A stretch of 64,000 nt of DNA, from NCBI RefSeq assembly GCF_003412465.1, contig NZ_QTJV01000008.1, positions 124,001-188,000 of the forward strand, in the 5' to 3' direction. Below, in pieces: positions 25,984-34,562 of this stretch (positions within the stretch are counted from its first letter, which is position 1; the number at the start of each line of letters is the position of its first letter). Below the pieces are notes generated by a model. The model saw only the letters and a list, made by a program, of their open reading frames with translations. It was not told the origin of the DNA and did not search any database. Made by a program: the position numbers and the translations under genes. The stretch comes from Chitinophaga silvisoli. Its GTDB lineage: Bacteria; Bacteroidota; Bacteroidia; Chitinophagales; Chitinophagaceae.

Positions 25984-27281
25984 ATTGAGATCAGTTCAGA
26001 AATGGGTTGTAAAATTTGTTCATCATCCGTCACCATAAATTGCTGAAAAGCTATCCTTTTCTCAATCGCATAATGATCCACACCCGTCATCTCCCTAATC
26101 AGGATCGCATTGCGATAGCAACCCATACCCAGGTCCGGCGTAGATAATCCATGCGTATGCAATTCCGCATTCTGCACATAGATATCTTTCCCGATATTAT
26201 AATTTCGCCCCACATCAAATCTTCCCTTCTCATCAAATGCAATCCTGTCTTTAATATTATTTAAGAAAGCCGGCATGCTATAATGATAACCAGTAGCAAG
26301 GATCAATCCTTCTGTATGATGCCTGTAGTACTTCTCTACTTCTTCCTGGTAAAAATCGAGCGTGAATCCATCATCATACGTTACCTTCTTCAATGCAGAA
26401 TTGGTGCGCAGTGATACCGTGATATCATGCTGCAATCTTTTTGTATACAGCAAATCGAAGATATTGCCAATGAGATCGTTATTAATTCCTTTGTATAAGT
26501 GTCTTTGGTTACGGCTCAGCAGGTCTCTCTTTTCCATAGGCAATGCATGGAAGTAATCAACATACTCAGGAGAAGTCATTTCCAGTGTGAGCTTACTATA
26601 TTCAAGCGGGAAGAAGCGTGGTGATCGGGTGATCCAGTGCAGCTGGTAGCCATATGTATCGATGTCCTGCAGTAAATCGTAATAGATCTCTGCAGCACTT
26701 TGCCCACTTCCTACGATAGTGATACTGCGTTTGCTTTGGAGACCTGCTTTGTTATCCAGGTAACTAGATGAATGAATGGCGTTTTGCATATGTTCTTTGC
26801 ACATGGCGGGAACATATGGCACGGTACCGGTACCAAGTACGAGTCGTTTTGCATGGAGGATGCCATTGTTCGTTTGCAGCGTATAGTGCTGCTGGTGATC
26901 GTTCCAGCCGATATCGTCTACCCTTGTATTCCAGTGAAGGTTGTGCAATTTTTTCACTGCCCACTGGCAGTATTTATTGTATTCATGGCGCAGAATTTTG
27001 AAGTTCTCCCTGATGTAGAAGGAGTAAATGCGTCCTTCTTCTTTCAGGTAATTCAGAAAGCTGAAGGGGCTTGTAGGATCGGCCATAGTTACAAGATCCG
27101 CCATGAAAGGAACCTGGAGTGTGGTGTCCTGGAGCAGCATACCAGGATGCCAGTTGAACCCTTCGCGCTGATCCAGGAAGATGCCATCTAATGATTTGAT
27201 CTCCTGTGTCATGGCGGCGAGGCTGATATTGAACGGCCCTGCACCGATAGCTGCAAAGTCGTAAACCTTTTGAGTATGCAT
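25980..27281 (-). CDS. L-lysine/ornithine/diamine N-monooxygenase (IucD/DesB-like)
   Basis: 433 aa flavin-dependent N-hydroxylating monooxygenase. The FAD motif GAGPFN is at 13-18, the family signature WHPGMLLQDTTLQVPFMADLVTM begins near residue 44, NADPH-binding GSGQSAAE at 191-198, and ATGYHY near 347. It N-hydroxylates the terminal amine of a diamine or lysine, giving the hydroxylamine precursor of a hydroxamate. First gene of the seven-gene minus-strand operon (27281 to 18637), coupled to the exporter gene by a 4-bp overlap. Confidence 0.9.
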   Translation of the reverse strand: MHTQKVYDFAAIGAGPFNISLAAMTQEIKSLDGIFLDQREGFNWHPGMLLQDTTLQVPFMADLVTMADPTSPFSFLNYLKEEGRIYSFYIRENFKILRHEYNKYCQWAVKKLHNLHWNTRVDDIGWNDHQQHYTLQTNNGILHAKRLVLGTGTVPYVPAMCKEHMQNAIHSSSYLDNKAGLQSKRSITIVGSGQSAAEIYYDLLQDIDTYGYQLHWITRSPRFFPLEYSKLTLEMTSPEYVDYFHALPMEKRDLLSRNQRHLYKGINNDLIGNIFDLLYTKRLQHDITVSLRTNSALKKVTYDDGFTLDFYQEEVEKYYRHHTEGLILATGYHYSMPAFLNNIKDRIAFDEKGRFDVGRNYNIGKDIYVQNAELHTHGLSTPDLGMGCYRNAILIREMTGVDHYAIEKRIAFQQFMVTDDEQILQPISELISI

Positions 27282-27434
27282 AAAATAGTTATTGTTGAAG
27301 TGGTAAATCCTGGGTTAAGCGCAGTTTTTCAGTGATGTAAAACTAGGTATACCATAATAGATTGGCAATCGCCTGTGTGGGGTAAAAACAGGGTAGTAAG
27401 GGATGGTAAAGGGATACCCTTTAGAGGGTATATG

Positions 27435-27489
27435 GCTATGCACAAAAATGCGCTTTCACCTTCGGCAAAAGCGCATTTTTGTGCATAGC
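27435..27489. terminator. Long bidirectional hairpin between regulator and siderophore operon
   Basis: Two perfect 22-bp arms (27435-27456 and 27468-27489) flank a short loop containing CTTCGG. The core GCGCTTT/AAAGCGC is bordered by A5/T5 tracts, so it can terminate in either direction. It would end the LuxR-type regulator transcript upstream of the siderophore operon. Confidence 0.75.
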
Positions 27490-27552
27490 GGTAGTGGCCT
27501 GAAGCGGGCTAAAAAACAAGAAGCTTACATGCGAGGTATATAACAGGCATAA

Positions 27553-28188
27553 TTACACCAGATTATTCTCTATAGCGAAGCTCGCCAGGCCAACTGCCGA
27601 GTGAACATTTAATTTCTTCATGATGTTTTTTCTATGCGTATGCACTGTATGTGGGCTTAGATTCATGGCAGCAGCTATCTCTTTGTTGGCCTTGCCAGAT
27701 GCTATCTGCTGAATGATGGCTGTCTCCTTCCCTGTAAGTATTGTTGTATTAAACGAAGTATTACGTCTGTCATCCAACAGGAGATCAACTATAAAGGGGG
27801 CATATTTCTTTCTTCCCTGCAAAGCTCCTGTAATGGCTTCCTGCAATTCCTGTTTCCCACACTCTTTTGTGAGATAACAATAAACATTCAGTTCCAGTGA
27901 GCGAAGGATGTGCGCTTTCGTCTGCTGATTGGAGATAATGATTACTTTGCACGAGGGAATGAGGGCGGACATTGTGCTTACGACTTCTGGACTGAAGAAT
28001 GCCGGGTTATAATCGAGGATCAATATATCAGGATAGTATGATTGCAACACATGTTTAAACTCTTCTGTGTTTCCCGCTTCCTGTATTACATAAGGGTTTT
28101 CCTGACTAACGAGCAGACTTCTGATCCCTTCTCTATACACAGGCTGTGCATCCGCCAGTAGGATACGGATTGTGTCTGTCTTGTTCAT
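27553..28188 (-). CDS. LuxR/NarL-type response regulator
   Basis: 211 aa. The receiver domain (about 8-120) has LLADAQPVYREG, phosphoacceptor Asp in ILILDYNP and the conserved Lys in YLTKECG. Only one of the two usual N-terminal acidic residues is present (ADAQ rather than DD). The C-terminal HTH (about 148-208) contains ANKEIAAAMNLSPHTVHTHRKNIMKKL. No histidine kinase is encoded in the window, so it is an orphan here. Its position between the siderophore biosynthesis operon and the receptor genes suggests, without proof, a regulatory link to them. Confidence 0.85.
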   Translation of the reverse strand: MNKTDTIRILLADAQPVYREGIRSLLVSQENPYVIQEAGNTEEFKHVLQSYYPDILILDYNPAFFSPEVVSTMSALIPSCKVIIISNQQTKAHILRSLELNVYCYLTKECGKQELQEAITGALQGRKKYAPFIVDLLLDDRRNTSFNTTILTGKETAIIQQIASGKANKEIAAAMNLSPHTVHTHRKNIMKKLNVHSAVGLASFAIENNLV

Positions 28189-28315
28189 TATTCTGTTACG
28201 TTAAATAATGACCTTATTGAACCGATAAAGATATGACGGGAAAATAGTCCGGATACAGCAGTGCCTCCCTTAATAATAAGGGAATAAGTTAACAAAAATC
28301 ATCATAATAAGTAGT

Positions 28316-29503
28316 TTACACAGGCACGCTCATTGCTGGTTTGCGGAGTACCTGTTTTTTATTTTTTGTCGTCTTCTTGTTTCTTCTGCCCCACCAGATG
28401 TACACACCAGTCACAGGCAGGGAAGCAGCAATAAGGGAGACAAAGAAAGCGAGCATTTTTCCGGGCAGTCCTAATATACTGCCTACATGCAGATCGTAAT
28501 TTAACGAAAGTAGCTTCTCTCCATTGTTGCGGCTACCGGGCGTACTTCTTCTCAGCAGCTTTCCACTGTGCTGATCATAGAACGTTCTGGTGTTGGTATA
28601 ATAGGGCCTGTTGGCATTGCGGGCATATACGGACACTGCTGCTTTATTATTTTTAGGGATTGTCACAAAAAGGGATGTGGCTGCCGGGTCCTTTTGCAGG
28701 GCAGCATGCAGTATTTTATCCATGGAATACGGACGAAGATCAAGGGTATCACTGCTCAGGGCGGGCAATTCAGTGCCGGACTTACCACCGTTTGCTGTCC
28801 ACTGCACTGCTTTGCTGAACCATTCAAAACTCCAGACCAGGCCCGTCAGAGCGATTACCAGTAAGATGAACATGGCATAGAAACCGGCTATGTTGTGCAG
28901 GTCATAATTCTTGCGTTTCCATTTCGTATCCTTCTTCCATTTAAACCATACACGCTGTTTCATCGCAGCTTTGTTTTTCGGCCACCAGAGTATGATGCCG
29001 GAGATGAGCATTACGACGAAGACGACAACACTCCAGGAGACGATACTTTTTCCCAGCTTTGGTCCCATCAGCAGGTTAATATGCAGGTTGACAACAAGGT
29101 TAAAGAACTCCCATTTGGTATTTTCCACTTTTACGACTGCACCTGTATAGGGGTTCACGTAGACTTTATAGAAATATTCGAAGTAGCCGCTGTGCAGTAC
29201 TTTTTCTTCATTCACTTTTACTGCACGGAAGTAAACAGTTCTGTCAGGCGCTGTTGGTACTTCGGCTACCTGTAATGGTTTATCGGCACCAATGGCCTGC
29301 TGCGCATTGGCCTGTAAGGTGGAGAGGGGTAAACGTATCCCATTCGCAGGTATATTTACGTACATACGGTCATGATAGACCACAGGTTTTATTTCTTCAA
29401 TAAAAGCATACAAACAACCGGTGATACCCAGTATTAAAACAACAAGCCCGGAACTAAGCCCGAGCCATAAATGTAATTTGCCAGTGATCTGCTTAAAGGT
29501 CAT
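28316..29503 (-). CDS. PepSY-domain membrane protein, possible ferric-siderophore reductase
   Basis: 395 aa, PepSY_TM family. First helix HLWLGLSSGLVVLILGITGCLYAF, a periplasmic PepSY region, a middle helix SWSVVVFVVMLISGIILWWP, AGFYAMFILLVIALTGLVWS, and a last helix near 350-375 (FFVSLIAASLPVTGVYIWWG). Relatives (PiuB/FoxB-like) are inner-membrane proteins implicated in reducing ferric siderophores in the periplasm. It lies 72 bp downstream of the TonB siderophore receptor on the same strand, which suits that role. Confidence 0.8.
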   Translation of the reverse strand: MTFKQITGKLHLWLGLSSGLVVLILGITGCLYAFIEEIKPVVYHDRMYVNIPANGIRLPLSTLQANAQQAIGADKPLQVAEVPTAPDRTVYFRAVKVNEEKVLHSGYFEYFYKVYVNPYTGAVVKVENTKWEFFNLVVNLHINLLMGPKLGKSIVSWSVVVFVVMLISGIILWWPKNKAAMKQRVWFKWKKDTKWKRKNYDLHNIAGFYAMFILLVIALTGLVWSFEWFSKAVQWTANGGKSGTELPALSSDTLDLRPYSMDKILHAALQKDPAATSLFVTIPKNNKAAVSVYARNANRPYYTNTRTFYDQHSGKLLRRSTPGSRNNGEKLLSLNYDLHVGSILGLPGKMLAFFVSLIAASLPVTGVYIWWGRRNKKTTKNKKQVLRKPAMSVPV

Positions 29504-29522
29504 AAGTTTGCTTTAAAGATTT

Positions 29523-29560
29523 GACAAAAGGTTGTATCAGGAATGATACAACCTTTTGTC
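29523..29560. terminator. 17-bp perfect hairpin after the receptor gene
   Basis: GACAAAAGGTTGTATCA / TGATACAACCTTTTGTC pairs perfectly around a 4-nt GGAA loop. It begins 15 bp after the receptor stop and just before the PepSY start. It may terminate part of the transcripts, giving more receptor than reductase. Confidence 0.65.
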
Positions 29561-29575
29561 AGTAATTAGGTATTC

Positions 29576-31981
29576 TTAGAAACGATAGCTTGTTGACACG
29601 CGGAGGTTCCTTCCTGCTTCGGCCTGCCAGTAATAAATATGGTTGCCGTTGTTGTCGTAAGAAGGTGCCCCTGTGTACAGGTATTTATTCAATACGTTAT
29701 TTACATTCATTTTAATATCAAACCTGTTGATGGAATAACCGATACCAGCATCGAGGCGGAAGTAATCAGGCAGGAAGTTTTCTGACTTATCATATACCTG
29801 ACCTGCGATACGACCTATCTGCCACTGGTAACCGGCAAAGATGCCTAAGCCTGTCAGTACGCCGCTGTTCACCCTGTAATTCACCCAGCTGTTCTGGATA
29901 TGCTTAGCTGTACCGGAGATGTAGTTGCCTACCAGGTTCGCATATGCATCTTTGGTTACCTGGCCATCCGTGTAAGCGTAATTGATCAGTACATTCAGAC
30001 CTGGTGCGAGTTGTCCTTTTACATCTACTTCCACCCCTTTGATTTTCTGCTGCCCGTTTGTACGGCTATAGATGAAACCAGCGGTAGGTGATTCATGTTC
30101 CAGGTCAGCAGCCAGTACATTGTTTTTCACGATCTGGTATACTGCTACGTTGGTGCTGAGACGGTCGCCAAACCAGTTTTTCTTTACACCCAGTTCGATG
30201 TTGGAACCAGTGAGTGGCTTGAATGTTTTACCTTCCCAATCTGTACCTCCATTCTGCATAAACACTTCATCGTATACGAAGTAAGCACTCAGGCTGTTGT
30301 CTATTGAGTAACTCAGACCTACACGGGGCGTGAACTTACTTTCATTCTTCGTAATCGCGTATGGCGTGTTATAAACGTTGGTGGTATAGCGGCCAGCCAG
30401 GGTGACGCGGAGGGTATTGTCCAGGAAACCCAGTTCATCCTGGAGATATTCAGTATAGTAACCGTAGTCGTATTCAACGCCGGTCACACGGATGTTTTTG
30501 GAACGATCCCATACAGGCTGGGTTACGTTGTTATAGGTAGGCTTGTAGATATTGAAGGTGGTATCGCCCAGGGGTTGAGACTGGTTCCAGTCTGCCCAGT
30601 ATTGGCTACGCTTCATATCTACAGCGGCGAGTATGTTGTGGGTGATACTACCGGTCTGGAATTTACCGTTTACGAACATCTGTCCGGTGCGGTTGATGGC
30701 CAGTGCATCCCAGATCCCGATATTTCTCTGCAGCAGACTATCATTGAATGAAGAAAAATAAGAAGGCCACATGCTCTGACCTTTCTGGTCGTAGTGCAGG
30801 TAAGCTATCTGTGCAGTGAATTTCCAGTTGTCGTTGAACTTGTGTTCGAATGTACCGGTCAGACTCTGGTCAGTGATCTTGGTAGGATCCAGTTTAGGAT
30901 CAGCGGTGGTGAAGTTGATGGGCAGGTCAGCATAACCTTTCCTGGAGAATGCGTAGTTGCTACCGATCACCTGTTCCTGTACAAATTGACGATTGTATTC
31001 CAGGGTAACAGAAGTTCTGTCGTCAACCAGGTATTTAATAACGGGTGCGATGGAATAACGGTTGTTGAACTCATAATCACGGTGAGAATCGCGCTGTGTA
31101 CCCATTACGTTGAGGCGGTACAGCAGACGGCCATCTTTGGATAGTTTGCCATCCAGGTCCAGGGTACCCCGGTAAGAATTGAAGCTACCTACTGTGAGGG
31201 CGACTTCGTTATTATTTTTTAAACCGGTAGGTTTCTTGGTCACAACGTTGTAAAGACCGGAAGGTTCACCACTGGAGAGCATGAAGCCGGCAGGACCTTT
31301 GATCACCTCGATGCGGTCTACCATGCTCATATCTTCGGTGAGAGGGCTCCATGGGCTGCTTACAACGTTCATCCCGTTCCTGAAGGCGGTGAGCTGGGAG
31401 CCGCGCGCCTGCATTTTGGTATAGATGTCCCAGTGACCGATGCGCATACCGCCGGAGATGTTCCTGGAAACGTCTTCCTGCATATCGAAGATCTGCTGAT
31501 CGCGGATGGTGCCGGCGGTGAGTACTTCGATGCTTTGTGGCACGTCTTTGAGGGGCGTTGTGATACGAAGGGTAGGTGAAGGCTGGCTGACTTTGTAGTT
31601 ATTACCATCGGCTACGACTACTACCTCTTTCATTTGCTGATTGGTAGCGTTGAGCTGGATGGAAATGTGGGCCACCTTATCTTCTTCTACAACCACTTCC
31701 TGGGATACGGTTTCATAGCCGATAAGGGATACCTGTACGGTATATGAACCGGGTTTTATTTTTTTGAAAATGAATTCACCATTTTGGTCAGTAACGATTC
31801 CTCTGCCGGTGCCTTTGATTTGTACGGTCACAAATGGAGCAGCCTGTCCGTCGGCGGTAATGACTTTACCTTTGATAGCGGAGAGGATTTCATCGGCTTT
31901 AGCAATGTTCGTGAAGGAACAAAGTAGTAGAGAAAAGAGAACAGTTGTGGTTATAGTGTATCGTGCAAAGAAATGCGTCAT
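29576..31981 (-). CDS. TonB-dependent siderophore receptor
   Basis: 801 aa. Signal peptide, carboxypeptidase-regulatory-like domain (about 33-115: KGKVITADGQAAPFVTVQIKG), then the plug with siderophore-receptor signatures (TPLKDVPQSIEVLTAGTIRDQ, RIEVIKGPAGFMLSSGEPSGLYNVVTKKP) and a barrel ending in the consensus AGRNLRVSTSYRF with terminal Phe. FhuA/FoxA-like ferric-hydroxamate receptor architecture with no STN signalling domain, so it does not regulate through a surface-signalling sigma factor. Probably imports the siderophore made by the adjacent operon. Confidence 0.92.
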   Translation of the reverse strand: MTHFFARYTITTTVLFSLLLCSFTNIAKADEILSAIKGKVITADGQAAPFVTVQIKGTGRGIVTDQNGEFIFKKIKPGSYTVQVSLIGYETVSQEVVVEEDKVAHISIQLNATNQQMKEVVVVADGNNYKVSQPSPTLRITTPLKDVPQSIEVLTAGTIRDQQIFDMQEDVSRNISGGMRIGHWDIYTKMQARGSQLTAFRNGMNVVSSPWSPLTEDMSMVDRIEVIKGPAGFMLSSGEPSGLYNVVTKKPTGLKNNNEVALTVGSFNSYRGTLDLDGKLSKDGRLLYRLNVMGTQRDSHRDYEFNNRYSIAPVIKYLVDDRTSVTLEYNRQFVQEQVIGSNYAFSRKGYADLPINFTTADPKLDPTKITDQSLTGTFEHKFNDNWKFTAQIAYLHYDQKGQSMWPSYFSSFNDSLLQRNIGIWDALAINRTGQMFVNGKFQTGSITHNILAAVDMKRSQYWADWNQSQPLGDTTFNIYKPTYNNVTQPVWDRSKNIRVTGVEYDYGYYTEYLQDELGFLDNTLRVTLAGRYTTNVYNTPYAITKNESKFTPRVGLSYSIDNSLSAYFVYDEVFMQNGGTDWEGKTFKPLTGSNIELGVKKNWFGDRLSTNVAVYQIVKNNVLAADLEHESPTAGFIYSRTNGQQKIKGVEVDVKGQLAPGLNVLINYAYTDGQVTKDAYANLVGNYISGTAKHIQNSWVNYRVNSGVLTGLGIFAGYQWQIGRIAGQVYDKSENFLPDYFRLDAGIGYSINRFDIKMNVNNVLNKYLYTGAPSYDNNGNHIYYWQAEAGRNLRVSTSYRF

Positions 31982-32030
31982 AAGGGTCCTGTTTATATGT
32001 CTTTGGTTTTTGTCTTTGGATTTTGGACCG

Positions 32031-32038
32031 CAAAACTA
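32031..32038 (-). promoter_or_regulatory. -7 promoter element of the receptor gene
   Basis: On the minus strand this is TAGTTTTG, matching TAnnTTTG, about 50 nt upstream of the receptor ATG. No well-spaced -33 box and no recognisable Fur box are seen nearby. Confidence 0.4.
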
Positions 32039-32170
32039 CGTGACACACAGGGCTATTGATTTACGCAAAAAGGAAAAGTTGTAATCGTATCGGGAAAAAG
32101 TATAAATATTTGGTTGAAAGTAAGTTAGATTGACATTATAATTAGGAGTTACAACTTGTATTAGGGTATA

Positions 32171-32205
32171 AATAACAAAGCCGGCTTCATGCCGGCTTTG
32201 TTATT
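32171..32205. terminator. Bidirectional hairpin downstream of the lipoprotein gene
   Basis: AATAACAAAGCCGGC / GCCGGCTTTGTTATT is a perfect 15-bp stem with a TTCAT loop and T-rich flank, 13 bp after the stop of the lipoprotein gene at 32219. It isolates that gene from the receptor promoter. Confidence 0.85.
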
Positions 32206-32218
32206 TGAGATTTTCTTT

Positions 32219-33202
32219 TTAATAGTAGATGTCTACTTTACCATTTGGCGTGCCGTTGGTGACAATAGTGGCATGTTGTCCGCAATCGGTTACGGCATTG
32301 GCTGCTGTCCATGACAGGGCAGCCTGGCTACCGCCTTGCAACTGGATCTGAATATTACTGAAGGTGGTCTTCGTTGTATTCGGATAGTCGGTACAAACGA
32401 CGGGGTAATACACTTCCAGCGATTCTGCAGCCCAGTAGAGTTTCTGGATGTTGCTCACGGAGAGGTTGATGGACGAATAACCGGAGAAAGCAGAGGTGTA
32501 GTTATAGTTGCTGCCGCTGCTGCCTGTGAGGGTCATGATACCAGTGAGGCTGGTACCGGCATTTACCCTGACGAGGTTACTGAAGATAGCGGTGCCGTTG
32601 GAACCATCTACGTACCAGTTGGCAATTGCCCAATAGTTGCCACCGCCTGCAGCAGAAGGGCCCCATTGTAAAACGGGTTGCAGGATGTAGGAGCTGTTCT
32701 GGAGGCCATTGAACATGAAGATGGTTTGACCATTGGAGGTGGAGGGTGCGGGAGGCACGGTCCAGGTAGTAGAGAAATAAGAAATGGGTGTGGATACCGG
32801 GTTACTCCAGTACGTGTAAGCGATCCAACCTGAGGCGAGGGGTTTAACCTTCCTGGCTAAGGGGGAAGCGCTGTTTACGTTGCCGGGGTAATCGGGTAGT
32901 GAACTTACATCGGCATGGATAGCGCCGAAGTCTTTAGAGACTTTGCCAGTGGCATCGTCAATGGCTCTTAAGCGGCCGCCCTGTACATCCAGGTGCTGGC
33001 CTGGTTCGAGTTTGCTAACCTTTTCAGAGGGGCGCCAGCCGCCAGGTGTGAGTACCATACCGGTATGATCTGCATCGTTGGCAGTAGCGGTAGCGGTGGA
33101 AACTGGGCTAGTGTCCGGAGCAGATTTGGTGGTTTCTTTGCCGCATCCAGCAAAGAAGAGGGCGATGCTGAGGAGCAGGCCGCCAACATAGGTGTGTTTC
33201 AT
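32219..33202 (-). CDS. Secreted lipoprotein, possibly glutamic-peptidase (eqolisin)-like fold
   Basis: 327 aa. The lipobox ends at Cys20 (LFFAGC-GKE), followed by a Ser/Thr/Ala-rich linker. The C-terminal roughly 200 residues are rich in aromatic and Ser/Asn residues, as in a secreted beta-sandwich. The order TTWTVPPAP, then FMFNGLQNSSYILQPVLQWG, then YWAIANWYVDG, then AAESLEVYYPV recalls peptidase family G1, in which a Gln and a Glu are catalytic. The resemblance is weak and by eye. It could equally be a non-enzymatic lectin-like protein. Transcribed alone. Confidence 0.5.
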   Translation of the reverse strand: MKHTYVGGLLLSIALFFAGCGKETTKSAPDTSPVSTATATANDADHTGMVLTPGGWRPSEKVSKLEPGQHLDVQGGRLRAIDDATGKVSKDFGAIHADVSSLPDYPGNVNSASPLARKVKPLASGWIAYTYWSNPVSTPISYFSTTWTVPPAPSTSNGQTIFMFNGLQNSSYILQPVLQWGPSAAGGGNYWAIANWYVDGSNGTAIFSNLVRVNAGTSLTGIMTLTGSSGSNYNYTSAFSGYSSINLSVSNIQKLYWAAESLEVYYPVVCTDYPNTTKTTFSNIQIQLQGGSQAALSWTAANAVTDCGQHATIVTNGTPNGKVDIYY

Positions 33203-33340
33203 GTGTGATTGGGTTTTCCAGGTTATTATGAGTATTATTAAAGTTAGCTTGTATAGATGCGGTGGGAGGAACAGGGGATGGTTTTTAAGGGGTTTTTAAG
33301 GACGGCATAGACTTTTAGTACTTTTTAGTTTCTTTGCTGT

Positions 33341-33970
33341 ATGAAAAGGGAATTACGGCTAACCGCAGATGGCTCACACACCATCGCTATTCCGGACATG
33401 AATGTGACGTACCACAGTACCCATGGTGCAATACAGGAGAGCATGCATGTATTTATTCAGGCTGGTTTGCAGGCGCTGCAACTACCTGCCATACGCATTT
33501 TTGAAATGGGCTTTGGCACCGGCCTGAATGCCTTGCTGACCATGCAGCATACCACTGCACCTGTGTATTATTACTCCGTAGAACAGTTCCCTTTAACAGC
33601 AGAAGAAGTAGCAGGATTGAGTTATGGCAATGCTTTGCATGCCTATCCCTGGAATGAAGATGTAAAGATCAGCGAACAATTTACTTTGCATAAAGCGCAC
33701 GCATCCTTATTGGATGTAAATCCTGCGCAGACTTTCGACCTTATTTATTACGATGCTTTTGCGCCTGGCGCACAGCCTCATTTATGGACGAAAGAGATTT
33801 TTGAAAAACTATATGGGTTATTAGTGCCGGGTGGCATCTTAGTTACTTATTGTAGTAAGGGAGATGTAAGGAGAGCGATGCTGGCAGCCGGCTTTAAGGT
33901 GGAGAAATTGGCGGGACCTCCGGGCAAGAGAGAGATGTTACGTGCCCAACGACAAATGTCCCAACATTAG
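33341..33970 (+). CDS. mnmD: tRNA 5-methylaminomethyl-2-thiouridine methyltransferase MnmD
   Basis: 209 aa. The SAM-binding motif FEMGFGTGLNALLT (about 45-58), the catalytic-region signature DLIYYDAFAPGAQPHLWT, and the C-terminal PGGILVTYCSKGDVRRAMLAAGF and GPPGKREMLRA are typical of the MnmC N-terminal (DUF752) domain. It is the stand-alone form without the FAD oxidoreductase half of enterobacterial MnmC. It methylates the wobble uridine of certain tRNAs in the cytoplasm. Confidence 0.92.
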   Translation: MKRELRLTADGSHTIAIPDMNVTYHSTHGAIQESMHVFIQAGLQALQLPAIRIFEMGFGTGLNALLTMQHTTAPVYYYSVEQFPLTAEEVAGLSYGNALHAYPWNEDVKISEQFTLHKAHASLLDVNPAQTFDLIYYDAFAPGAQPHLWTKEIFEKLYGLLVPGGILVTYCSKGDVRRAMLAAGFKVEKLAGPPGKREMLRAQRQMSQH

Positions 33971-34001
33971 TTGAGACACCTGTTCTTTACATTTACACAG
34001 C

Positions 34002-34559
34002 TTATTTTTGTACTACCTGGGTACGCAGACTTTCCACGAGTGCTCCTACCCTTCCGATCAGCTGATCAGACAAACCATTTTTCTTTGCACCTTTTACCAG
34101 GTCAGCTACGAATGCATCGAAGTCGCCATTATCAGCTTTGCCATTCATGCGTGAGTTCTGCGCCGGATCATGTGCTGCGGTCATACTCTTGCCACCATAA
34201 GTATAAGAGGTAGAGCCTGTACCTACGCATACGAAATCAGTCAGGTTCTTGCTCAAAGCTTCAAAACCACTGGTATTACCAGCAGTTACTTCGGCCAGGA
34301 GTGTCGTAAAAAAGCCATTGATTTCAGGATCTGCTGCAATCACGAAGATGGTGCTATCCACTACGGAGCGAATGCCCAGACGGCCTTGTTGAATTTTAGT
34401 ACCTGGATTAGCAGGGTCATTGACCATGGTAGAGCCCCCCAATGAATCATACAATGTTTTAGTAGTTTCCATTTTATCTGCATCTTTCTTGCACGAAGTG
34501 AGGAACAGGCCTGTGCCGAAGATACCAGCAAATAATAACAGTGCTGCGTTGTTTTTCAT
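34002..34559 (-). CDS. Truncated-haemoglobin-like lipoprotein
   Basis: 185 aa. The lipobox ends at Cys23 (LFLTSC-KKD), so it is exported and membrane-anchored. The mature part follows the group I truncated-haemoglobin plan: LYDSLGG start, IRSVVDSTIFVIAADPEINGFF, FVCVGTGSTSYTYGGKSM, and the proximal-His region MTAAHDPAQNSRMNGKADNGDFDAFVADLVKGAKKNGL. The His in TAAHDP is the probable haem ligand. Truncated globins are usually cytoplasmic, so a periplasmic or surface lipoprotein form is notable. It is 3 bp downstream of a small membrane protein gene, apparently one operon. Confidence 0.72.
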   Translation of the reverse strand: MKNNAALLLFAGIFGTGLFLTSCKKDADKMETTKTLYDSLGGSTMVNDPANPGTKIQQGRLGIRSVVDSTIFVIAADPEINGFFTTLLAEVTAGNTSGFEALSKNLTDFVCVGTGSTSYTYGGKSMTAAHDPAQNSRMNGKADNGDFDAFVADLVKGAKKNGLSDQLIGRVGALVESLRTQVVQK

Positions 34560-34562
34560 TTT

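Noticed and set aside
27282..27434. Search for Fur box or TAnnTTTG promoter before the siderophore operon
   Set aside because: Neither a GATAATGATAATCATTATC-like site nor a matching -7 element is visible on the minus strand, so none is reported.
32076..32157. AAGTTGTAA / TTACAACTT inverted repeat upstream of the receptor
   Set aside because: The 9-bp arms are 64 bp apart, which is only weakly significant in an A/T-rich region and does not resemble a Fur box.
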